This document shows positions 7,611-12,554 of a DNA stretch of 12,554 bases, one piece after another. The DNA is taken from the NCBI GenBank assembly GCA_035493495.1, contig DATJIG010000021.1, positions 1-12,554 of the forward strand, written 5' to 3'. The notes under the pieces were generated by a model, which was given only the letters and a program-made list of their open reading frames with translations, was not told the DNA's origin and ran no database searches. The stretch is from DATJIG01 sp035493495 (GTDB lineage: Bacteria; Pseudomonadota; Alphaproteobacteria; SMXQ01). The position numbers and the translations under genes are program-made. Position 1 is the first letter of the stretch; every line of letters starts with the position of its first letter.

Positions 7611-7615
7611 CGTTT

Positions 7616-8614
7616 ATGCCGTCCGCCGCCGATCAGGATTTCCTCTGGCTCACCGAAGCCGATGTGGTCTCGCTCATCAACCTCTCGGGCGTGATCGCTG
7701 CGCTTGAGCGCGCGCTCAAGCTCGAGCACGAGGGCAAGGCCAGGAACATGTACAAGGCGCAGACGGTGTGGGCCGCGGGCTCGACCAACGTCACCGGCGC
7801 GCAGTTCACCGGCGACGGCTTCTCCGGCGCCAAGGTCTGGACCAACGTCGGCGGTTCGTCGGAGCCGCTCACCATTGTTCATGGCGCCGACGACGGCAAG
7901 GTGCGGGCGATCATCGAATCGATCGCGCTCGGCACGATGCGGACGGCGGCGCTGGCCGGCGTCGCGACCAAATGGCTGGCGGCGCCAGGCGCCGACGACA
8001 TGGCGCTGGTCGGCAGCGGCAAGCAGTCGATCACGCAGGTCGCCGCGGTCAACGCGGTGCGGCCGCTGAAGCGGCTGCGCGTCTGGAGCCCGCGAGCGGA
8101 GAACCGCGCCAAGTTCGTCGAGCTGGCCCGCTCGCGCTTCAAGTTCGAGGTCGTCGATGCGCCGACGCTCGAGGCCTGCGTCGAGAATGCGCCGATCGTC
8201 TCGACCGTCACGCGCGCCAAGGAGCCGTTCCTGTCGCCGCGCCACGTGGCGCCCGGCGCGCACCTCAACGCCGTCGGCGCCATCATCCCCGAGTTCGCCG
8301 AGATCGACCGCGACGTGGTTGCCGCGGCGGACCGCATCGTCGTCGACAACCTGGAGCAGGTTCGTGAGAACTCCCGCGAGCTGCGCTCCCATCTCGGCAA
8401 TGACGACAAGGCGTGGGCGGGCGTGATGCCGCTCTCCGCCGTCGTCGCCGAAGGCAAGGGCCGTCCGGCTGGCGCCAAGCTGACGCTCTTCAAGTTCATG
8501 GGCGTCGGCCTCGGCGACCTCGCGGCCGGCATCGAGATCTATCGCCGCGCGCTCCAGCAGGGGAAGGGCCGCAAGCTGCCGCACGCCGTCCGCTTCCCCG
8601 TCGACCTCTCCTAG
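7616..8614 (+). CDS. Ornithine cyclodeaminase/mu-crystallin family NAD(P)-dependent dehydrogenase
   Basis: Cytosolic NAD(P)-binding oxidoreductase of 332 residues. Family blocks visible are the substrate-side GAKVWTN with Lys73, the TMRTAALAGVATKWLA helix with Arg110, the Rossmann loop GSGKQSITQVAA (133-144), the repeated T-x-T like segment VSTVTRAKEPF, and GAHLNAVGAIIPEFAEID (215-231). True ornithine cyclodeaminase has a catalytic Asp directly after this VG-x segment (Asp228 in the Pseudomonas putida enzyme, as I recall it); here the position is Ile223. That fits the wider family (ketimine reductase/mu-crystallin, alanine dehydrogenase-like, or opine-type enzymes) better than ornithine deamination, so I give no gene symbol. 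The start at 7616 is set by the AGGAG site. The next gene starts 21 nt after its stop, in the same direction. Reaction and substrate are unknown; imine or keto-acid reduction is the likeliest chemistry. Confidence 0.88.
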   Translation: MPSAADQDFLWLTEADVVSLINLSGVIAALERALKLEHEGKARNMYKAQTVWAAGSTNVTGAQFTGDGFSGAKVWTNVGGSSEPLTIVHGADDGKVRAIIESIALGTMRTAALAGVATKWLAAPGADDMALVGSGKQSITQVAAVNAVRPLKRLRVWSPRAENRAKFVELARSRFKFEVVDAPTLEACVENAPIVSTVTRAKEPFLSPRHVAPGAHLNAVGAIIPEFAEIDRDVVAAADRIVVDNLEQVRENSRELRSHLGNDDKAWAGVMPLSAVVAEGKGRPAGAKLTLFKFMGVGLGDLAAGIEIYRRALQQGKGRKLPHAVRFPVDLS

Positions 8615-8635
8615 AGATCGCCGGACGACCCCCGG

Positions 8636-9328
8636 ATGGTGCAGCTCACGCCGCTTGCCGCCGACGAGATCGACCGCGCGCTCGACGTATTCGCGGCGGG
8701 CATCGCCGAGGACGCATTGGCCGTGGCGGCGTTCGCCGCCATCCGCGCCACCAGGGCAGCGGCGGCGGATGAGCGCCGGCTGCTGGCCGCCGTCCACGAC
8801 CTCTGTCGCCGCTTCGGCATCGCCATCCTCGACGAGGAGCCGGCGCGCGCCTTTAGTTGGGACGGTACCGTACTCAGGACGCGGTCCGAGCCCTGCGTCC
8901 TGTTCCACGAAATCGCCCACTGGCAGCTCGTCCCGGCGGCGCGCCGCCCGGTCCCCGATTTCGGCCTCGGCGCCGGACCCGAGACCGGCCGCAAGGCCGA
9001 GGCGGATGCGGTCCGGGTCGCCGACCTCGCCACCCAGATCGACGAGGAATGCGCGGCCTCGATCCTTGGCATCCTGTGGGAGGTCGCCGCCGGCGGCCCG
9101 GCGATCAAGGCCTTTCTCGAGCAAAACTGGCTCGAACGCTTCGATTCCCCCGGCACCCACCGCCTGTTCGCGGCCACCCTCCGGGGCCTCCGAGTCCGCG
9201 ATCTGATCGACGACCGGGGCGCGCCGGTCGCCCCGTCCGAGCGCCTCCGGGCCGGCCCGCGCGCGGCGTTCACGACTCCGTGTTCGTACCCTGCGGCAGG
9301 CTGGACATTGCGCGAAATTTCCCTTTAG
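8636..9328 (+). CDS. HExxH metalloprotein resembling EF-P hydroxylase EpmC (YfcM)
   Basis: A 230-residue soluble protein with no signal peptide or membrane segment. The core is FHEIAHWQL with His91, Glu92 and His95, a likely metal site, followed by AARRP, DFG (108-110), and a helix at about 136-153 with acidic residues Glu137/Glu138 leading into ILWEVAAGGP. From memory, E. coli EpmC has the same order and spacing: HEISHW, then KARREL, then DFG, then a helix with an acidic residue ending in CVAAG. On that basis I infer a distant EpmC relative, which in E. coli hydroxylates the beta-lysylated lysine of elongation factor P. It is longer than the E. coli protein (about 180 residues), with an Ala-rich N-terminus and an unmatched tail from about 195. 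The alternative is an unrelated HExxH peptidase-like fold. ATG at 8636 has only a weak ribosome site; the AI-2E gene follows after 31 nt. No EF-P, epmA or epmB gene is in the window. Confidence 0.7.
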   Translation: MVQLTPLAADEIDRALDVFAAGIAEDALAVAAFAAIRATRAAAADERRLLAAVHDLCRRFGIAILDEEPARAFSWDGTVLRTRSEPCVLFHEIAHWQLVPAARRPVPDFGLGAGPETGRKAEADAVRVADLATQIDEECAASILGILWEVAAGGPAIKAFLEQNWLERFDSPGTHRLFAATLRGLRVRDLIDDRGAPVAPSERLRAGPRAAFTTPCSYPAAGWTLREISL

Positions 9329-9349
9329 GTACCGGCGTATAGCCACCGG

Positions 9350-9354
9350 GGAGG
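9350..9354 (+). promoter_or_regulatory. Ribosome-binding site GGAGG that supports the GTG start of the AI-2E family gene
   Basis: GGAGG inside a longer G-rich stretch (9348-9356) sits 5 nt before GTG at 9360. This is the strongest Shine-Dalgarno in the three-gene run and justifies the non-ATG start. Confidence 0.7.
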
Positions 9355-9359
9355 GGCTC

Positions 9360-10367
9360 GTGGAGCAGACGTCGCGGCACGACATCGCGGCCTGGATTCT
9401 GACCGGCCTCGCGCTGCTGGCTGTCCTGCGGCTCGGCCTACTGCCGGCGCTGCTGTCCGGCCTTCTCGTCTACCAGCTCGTCCATGTCTTCGCCGACCGC
9501 CTGGTGCGCATCGGGCTGACCCATGGCGCGGGCCGTGTCGCCGCGGTGATCGTCGTGTCGTTCGTCACCGTAGCGCTGCTGTCCATCGCGATGCTGCGTA
9601 TGTTCCACCTTCTCACCGGCAGCCCCGAGGACCTCGCGTCGCTGATGCAGAAGATGGCGGAGGCGATCGAGACCGCGAGCCAGCACTATCCCTCGTGGGC
9701 GCGCGACTACCTGCCGGCCACCGCCGACGAGCTCGAGGCCCAGGCCTCGGGCTGGCTGCGCGCCCACGCGAGCGAGCTGCGCACCGCGGGCGAGGTGTTC
9801 GCCCGCACGCTGGGCGGCATCTTCATCGGCATGATCATCGGCGGCCTCGCGTCCCTGAGCGAGGCGCACGACACCCGCGACCTGCGGCCGCTGTCGCGGG
9901 CGCTCCGCGACCGCGCGGCCTACCTCGGCCAGGCGTTCCGCCGCGTGGTGTTCGCGCAGATCCGCATTTCCGCGCTCAACACGCTGCTCACCAGCATCTA
10001 CCTGGTGTTCATCCTGCCGGCGGTCCACGTCGAGATGCCGTTCGTGAAGACGATGATCGCGGTCACGTTCTTCGCCGGCCTGCTGCCGATCATCGGCAAC
10101 CTGATCTCGAACACGGTGATCGTCGTCGTCAGCCTGAGCCTGTCGCTCTACGCGGCGATCGGCTCGCTGGCGTTCCTGATCTTCATCCACAAGCTCGAGT
10201 ACTTCGTCAATGCGCGCATCATCGGCGGGCAGATCTTCGCCCGTGCGTGGGAGATCCTGCTCGCGATGCTGGTGATGGAGTCTGTGTTCGGCATTCCCGG
10301 CGTCATCGCGGCGCCGATCTACTATGCTTATTTGAAGCGCGAGCTGTCGGCCCGCAAGCTGATCTAG
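9360..10367 (+). CDS. AI-2E/PerM (DUF20) family membrane transporter-like protein
   Basis: Inner-membrane protein of 335 residues in the family that includes TqsA, YdiK and PerM. Hydrophobic segments lie at about 10-40, 60-82, 150-167, 205-222, 232-256, 258-276 and 298-326, with a large hydrophilic, helical stretch at about 88-148, the usual family layout. Recognisable blocks are FFAGLLPIIGNLISNT (237-252), the HKLEYFVNARIIGG segment (277-290), and VFGIPGVIAAPIYYAYLK (309-326). Members export small molecules or act as ion antiporters; the family name comes from TqsA's role with autoinducer 2, and no luxS or lsr gene is present here, so the substrate should be treated as unknown. The gene starts with GTG at 9360 and is followed 22 nt after its stop by the 10390-10421 hairpin. 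It is probably the last gene of the 7616-10367 run. Confidence 0.9.
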   Translation: MEQTSRHDIAAWILTGLALLAVLRLGLLPALLSGLLVYQLVHVFADRLVRIGLTHGAGRVAAVIVVSFVTVALLSIAMLRMFHLLTGSPEDLASLMQKMAEAIETASQHYPSWARDYLPATADELEAQASGWLRAHASELRTAGEVFARTLGGIFIGMIIGGLASLSEAHDTRDLRPLSRALRDRAAYLGQAFRRVVFAQIRISALNTLLTSIYLVFILPAVHVEMPFVKTMIAVTFFAGLLPIIGNLISNTVIVVVSLSLSLYAAIGSLAFLIFIHKLEYFVNARIIGGQIFARAWEILLAMLVMESVFGIPGVIAAPIYYAYLKRELSARKLI

Positions 10368-10389
10368 CGCGCCACCGCATTCGCAAAAG

Positions 10390-10421
10390 AGAACGCCCGC
10401 GGAGCGATCCGCGGGCGTTCT
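10390..10421. terminator. Intrinsic terminator between convergent genes, stronger for mscL
   Basis: A perfect 14-bp stem (10390-10403 with 10408-10421) closes a GCGA tetraloop; the stem is GC-rich with AGAACGCCCG on the left arm. On the minus strand it is followed by TCTTTTGC, a short U-run, so it should end mscL transcripts well. On the plus strand only GGCTTTCG follows, a weaker tail for the AI-2E gene. It lies between the stops at 10367 and 10468 and probably serves both. Confidence 0.85.
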
Positions 10422-10467
10422 GGCTTTCGGGCGGCCGTGCCGTCGAGGGCCGCCGCGGTCGTCCCGC

Positions 10468-10890
10468 TCAGGCCCGACGGTCCTTGAGCAGGTTGCGGAT
10501 ATCCTCGAGCAGGACCTCGGTCTTGCTCGGCGGGGCCGGCGGCGGCGGAGCCGCCTCGGCCTTCTTCCAGAAGCGGTTGACCTGCTTCACCAGGATGAAC
10601 ACCGCGAACGAGACGATCAGGAAGTTGATCACCGCGTTCAGGAACAAGCCGATGTTGATGGTCGCCGCGCCCGCCTGCTGGGCCGCCGCCAGCGAGGCGT
10701 AGTGCTGGCCCGACATGTCGATGAAGATGCTCGAAAAATCGACGCCACCGGTGAGCAGGCCGATGGGCGGCATCAGGATGTCCTTGACCAGCGAGTTGAC
10801 GATGGTCGTGAACGCCGCGCCGACAACGATACCAACCGCGAGGTCGATCACGTTGCCGCGGGCGATGAACTCGCGGAATTCCTTAAACAT
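10468..10890 (-). CDS. mscL: Large-conductance mechanosensitive channel MscL
   Basis: Homopentameric inner-membrane channel that opens under high membrane tension and releases solutes on hypo-osmotic shock. The 140-residue product is of normal length. It has the amphipathic N-terminal helix MFKEFREFIARGN, the pore helix NVIDLAVGIVVGAAFTTIV (13-31), the conserved DILMPPIGLLTGGVDFS segment (37-53), a periplasmic loop with Ala/Gln (about 60-78), the second membrane helix with FLNAVINFLIVSFAVFILVK (83-102), and a charged C-terminal helix ending in TEVLLEDIRNLLKDRRA that forms the cytoplasmic bundle. A short Pro-rich linker (115-121) precedes that helix. ATG at 10890 has AGAGGGG at 10899-10893. 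It is transcribed alone, divergent from the PAS kinase and convergent with the AI-2E gene. Confidence 0.97.
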   Translation of the reverse strand: MFKEFREFIARGNVIDLAVGIVVGAAFTTIVNSLVKDILMPPIGLLTGGVDFSSIFIDMSGQHYASLAAAQQAGAATINIGLFLNAVINFLIVSFAVFILVKQVNRFWKKAEAAPPPPAPPSKTEVLLEDIRNLLKDRRA

Positions 10891-11019
10891 GGCCCCTCTG
10901 TACCCCCCTTGTCCGTGTCTGGGTCGCGTGTGTCTGGATCGTCCTCCGGCGGCGCTCCGGGGCGCCCCGACGCGTTGCCGGACGGTCTGATCTTGCGGCA
11001 GCGCCAGGGCGAACGCCAC

Positions 11020-11061
11020 GCTTTTGCAGCGAGGCGGATGACAGGCTTTTGCAAGTGTCAT
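11020..11061. promoter_or_regulatory. Direct plus inverted repeat block upstream of mscL
   Basis: Two copies of GCTTTTGCA (11020-11028, 11045-11053) overlap an inverted pair ATGACA/TGTCAT (11038-11043, 11056-11061; 12-nt spacing). The block lies 130-170 bp upstream of the mscL ATG and a similar distance from the kinase ATG. A repeated site could be a regulator target or promoter element; chance is not excluded. Confidence 0.3.
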
Positions 11062-11122
11062 GTCGGGGGGCGGCGGATCAAAAACGCGCCGGAATTTGAC
11101 CGTTGCGCCACCGCTGGGCGCT

Positions 11123-11136
11123 GCCTAGACCTAGGC
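11123..11136. promoter_or_regulatory. 14-bp inverted repeat, candidate operator upstream of the PAS kinase
   Basis: GCCTAG (11123-11128) and CTAGGC (11131-11136) are perfect 6-bp arms around AC, 62 bp before the kinase ATG. It contains two CTAG tetranucleotides, a sequence that is rare in many proteobacterial genomes, which makes a chance origin a little less likely. The regulator is unknown. Confidence 0.35.
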
Positions 11137-11197
11137 GGCAACACCGCACACATACTCACCTTTAAGCACTCACCAGAACCCCGAAGGGTTTTCGACG

Positions 11198-12554
11198 ATG
11201 TGGGGCCGTAATAAAGCATCCGATTTAAGTCCAGGTATTGCACTTTCTCCCAGCCAGCCCCCCGCATCGGCACATGGCGATCACGTGTACCGCCTGCTGT
11301 TCGAGGGCGTCCGCGACGTCGGCATCGCCGTACTCGACCGCTTCGGGATGGTCGTGAGGTGGAACTCCGCGGCTGCGGAGATCACCGGGTGGGTCGCCGA
11401 CGAAATGATCGGCGAATCGATCTCCCGCCTCCATTCCCCGGAGTCGATTGCCTCGCAATGGCCGCAGCACCAGTTGGTGACGGCGCGCCGCGACGGCCGC
11501 TTCGAGGACGGCGGCTGGCTGGTGCGCAAGGACGGCACCCGGATCTGGACCAACGTCCTGATCTCGCCGCTCTACGACGACTCGGGCGAGCTCTCCGGGT
11601 TCTCCCACATTTTCCGCGACATCAGCGAACGCCACGATCGCGAGACGGTCCTGCGCGAGAGCGAGGAGCGTTTCCGCCTGCTGGTCGAGAGCGTGAAGGA
11701 ATACGCGATCTTCATGCTCGATCCCAACGGCAACATCGTGAGCTGGAACTCGGGCGCCGAGAAGATCAAGGGCTACAAGGCAGCCGAGATCGTTGGCCAG
11801 CACTTCTCGCGCTTCTACCCGCCGGCGGCGGTGGCGGCGGGCGTGCCGCGCCACAACCTGGCGATGGCGCGCGAGCGCGGCCGCTTCGAGGAGGAGGGTT
11901 GGCGCATCCGCAAGGATGGCACGATGTTCTGGGCCGACGTCGTCATCACTGCGATCTTCGACCGCTCCAACGTGCTCCGCGGCTTCGCCAAGGTCACGCG
12001 CGACCTCACCGACAAGAAGCGCCTGCAGAAGCTCGAGGAAGGCGAGCGGCACATGACCGAGTTCCTCGCGCTCCTGGCCCACGAGCTGCGCAACCCGCTG
12101 GCGCCGATCACCAACGCGGTCCGGCTGATGACGCCCGAGAGCTCGCGCGAGAAGGTGCATTGGTGCCGCGCAATGGTCGAGCGGCAGGCGACGCATCTCG
12201 CGCGGCTGGTCGACGACCTCCTCGACGTCAGTCGCGTGACCAGCGGCAAGATCGTGCTGCAGAGCGTTAGCGTCGATATGCGCGAGGCGGTGGATCGCGC
12301 GGTCGAGGCGGCGCGGCCGATGGCCGAAGAACGTCGCCACACGCTGACCGTGTCGATGCCCGAGACCCCGGTGGTGGTCACCGGCGATCCGGTGCGCCTG
12401 ATCCAGTCGATTACCAATCTGCTCAACAACGCGGTGAAGTACACGCCGAGCGGCGGCGAGATCGAGTGCCGGCTCTACACCGAGGAGTCGAGCGCCGTCG
12501 TCAGCGTGAAGGACAACGGCATCGGCATCGCCGCCGACGTGTTGCCGCGCATCT
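11198..12554 (+). CDS. Soluble double-PAS sensor histidine kinase, 3' end cut by window edge
   Basis: 452 full codons are present and the frame is open at the right edge. There is no signal peptide or membrane helix, so the kinase is cytosolic. After an about 25-residue Ser/Pro/Ala-rich leader come PAS 1 (about 28-145: VRWNSAAAEITGW, then WLVRKDGTRIWTNV and FRDISER) and PAS 2 (about 153-272: EYAIFMLDPNGNIVSWNSGA, then WRIRKDGTMFWADV and TRDLTDKK). A short coiled linker leads to HisKA with the H-box LLAHELRNPLAP (His295). The ATPase domain follows with N-box NLLNNAVKY (Asn411) and G1 box DNGIGIAAD (Asp439); G2 and any receiver lie beyond the edge. Neither PAS has the LOV cysteine motif NCRFLQ, so a flavin-cysteine photosensor is unlikely. 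ATG at 11198 is preceded by AAGGG at about 10 nt. No response regulator is visible nearby; many relatives are hybrids with a C-terminal receiver. Signal unknown. Confidence 0.9.
   Translation, partial: MWGRNKASDLSPGIALSPSQPPASAHGDHVYRLLFEGVRDVGIAVLDRFGMVVRWNSAAAEITGWVADEMIGESISRLHSPESIASQWPQHQLVTARRDGRFEDGGWLVRKDGTRIWTNVLISPLYDDSGELSGFSHIFRDISERHDRETVLRESEERFRLLVESVKEYAIFMLDPNGNIVSWNSGAEKIKGYKAAEIVGQHFSRFYPPAAVAAGVPRHNLAMARERGRFEEEGWRIRKDGTMFWADVVITAIFDRSNVLRGFAKVTRDLTDKKRLQKLEEGERHMTEFLALLAHELRNPLAPITNAVRLMTPESSREKVHWCRAMVERQATHLARLVDDLLDVSRVTSGKIVLQSVSVDMREAVDRAVEAARPMAEERRHTLTVSMPETPVVVTGDPVRLIQSITNLLNNAVKYTPSGGEIECRLYTEESSAVVSVKDNGIGIAADVLPRI

Larger units (their letters stand above)
6987..7615. 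other. 629-bp intergenic region with no convincing gene
   Basis: Lies between divergent genes (acyltransferase on minus, dehydrogenase on plus). Open frames here translate to Arg/Gly/Pro-rich peptides with no recognisable motif and no good ribosome site, so I call no gene. It holds several dyads: CACCT-G-AGGTG at 6992-7002 overlapping the acyltransferase ribosome site, TGTCGG-CGGA-CCGACA at 7255-7270, CCGGGCG/CGCCCGG at 7441-7466, and GCGAAGC/GCTTCGC at 7541-7576. The part from about 7200 to 7250 is less GC-rich. A TTGACA occurs at 7408-7413 but no -10 box sits at the right distance. Promoters for both flanking genes must lie here but I cannot place them. Confidence 0.5.
10891..11197. other. 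307-bp divergent intergenic region between mscL and the PAS kinase
   Basis: No gene is supported. Short structures seen are a direct repeat GCTTTTGCA at 11020-11028 and 11045-11053 (25 bp apart), the inverted pair ATGACA (11038-11043) and TGTCAT (11056-11061), and the GCCTAG-AC-CTAGGC dyad at 11123-11136. A TTGACC at 11096-11101 could be a -35 for the kinase but no -10 sits at the usual spacing. AAGGG at about 11183-11187 is the likely ribosome site of the kinase, with a rather long spacer. Confidence 0.5.

Noticed and set aside
7505..7615. Upstream ATG extending the dehydrogenase by 37 residues
   Set aside because: No ribosome site, basic unconserved-looking extension, and a near-consensus AGGAG precedes the ATG at 7616.
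7547..9385. 612-residue minus frame opposite the dehydrogenase and EpmC-like genes
   Set aside because: No recognisable motif and Arg/Asp/Gly-rich; the plus-strand genes carry family motifs and good ribosome sites.
11225..12340. 371-residue minus frame opposite the PAS kinase
   Set aside because: Antisense to a kinase with intact PAS, H-box and N-box motifs; the composition is that of a shadow frame.
1..12554. CRISPR array, tRNA, rRNA, insertion sequence or prophage
   Set aside because: No regularly spaced repeats, no cloverleaf or conserved rRNA sequence, and no transposase, integrase or phage protein were seen on either strand.

Overview
The window is GC-rich, densely coded chromosomal DNA. 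Codon choice strongly favours G or C at third positions, genes sit in short same-strand runs, and the protein families point to a Gram-negative proteobacterium, most likely an alphaproteobacterium. The gene content supports a Gram-negative envelope (heptose and GDP-fucose biosynthesis, a periplasmic sensor loop) but does not prove a genus. I see no tRNA, rRNA, CRISPR array, transposase, integrase or phage gene.

Layout. (1) 1-2099, minus: a membrane hybrid histidine kinase with a Cache/PDC-like periplasmic sensor, HisKA, HATPase and a receiver domain, cut by the left edge. (2) 2377-4826, plus: GDP-L-fucose synthase (fcl) followed 5 nt later by bifunctional heptose-7-P kinase/heptose-1-P adenylyltransferase (hldE), a nucleotide-sugar supply pair for surface polysaccharide. 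(3) 6986-4840, minus: an integral-membrane acyltransferase-3 (OafA-like) followed by a secreted family 16 glycoside hydrolase, a likely polysaccharide decoration/trimming pair that converges on hldE with only 13 nt between the stop codons. (4) 6987-7615: about 630 bp with no convincing gene. (5) 7616-10367, plus: an ornithine cyclodeaminase/mu-crystallin-family dehydrogenase, an HExxH protein that resembles the EF-P hydroxylase EpmC, and an AI-2E/PerM-family membrane protein, with 21- and 31-nt gaps that would allow one transcript. (6) 10390-10421: a strong bidirectional-type terminator hairpin between convergent genes. (7) 10890-10468, minus: mscL. (8) 11198 to the right edge, plus: a soluble double-PAS histidine kinase, cut by the edge and divergent from mscL.

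How it hangs together. The centre of the window (fcl, hldE, acyltransferase, GH16) is a coherent envelope/exopolysaccharide neighbourhood: sugar-nucleotide synthesis on one strand, polymer acylation and cleavage on the other. The two sensor kinases at the ends have no response regulator gene next to them inside the window; the left one carries its own receiver. Most of this is ordinary housekeeping and accessory content. I do not see a clear new multi-gene system. The entries most worth checking are the EpmC-like metalloprotein, the dehydrogenase that lacks the ornithine cyclodeaminase aspartate, and several short inverted repeats in the three intergenic regions.
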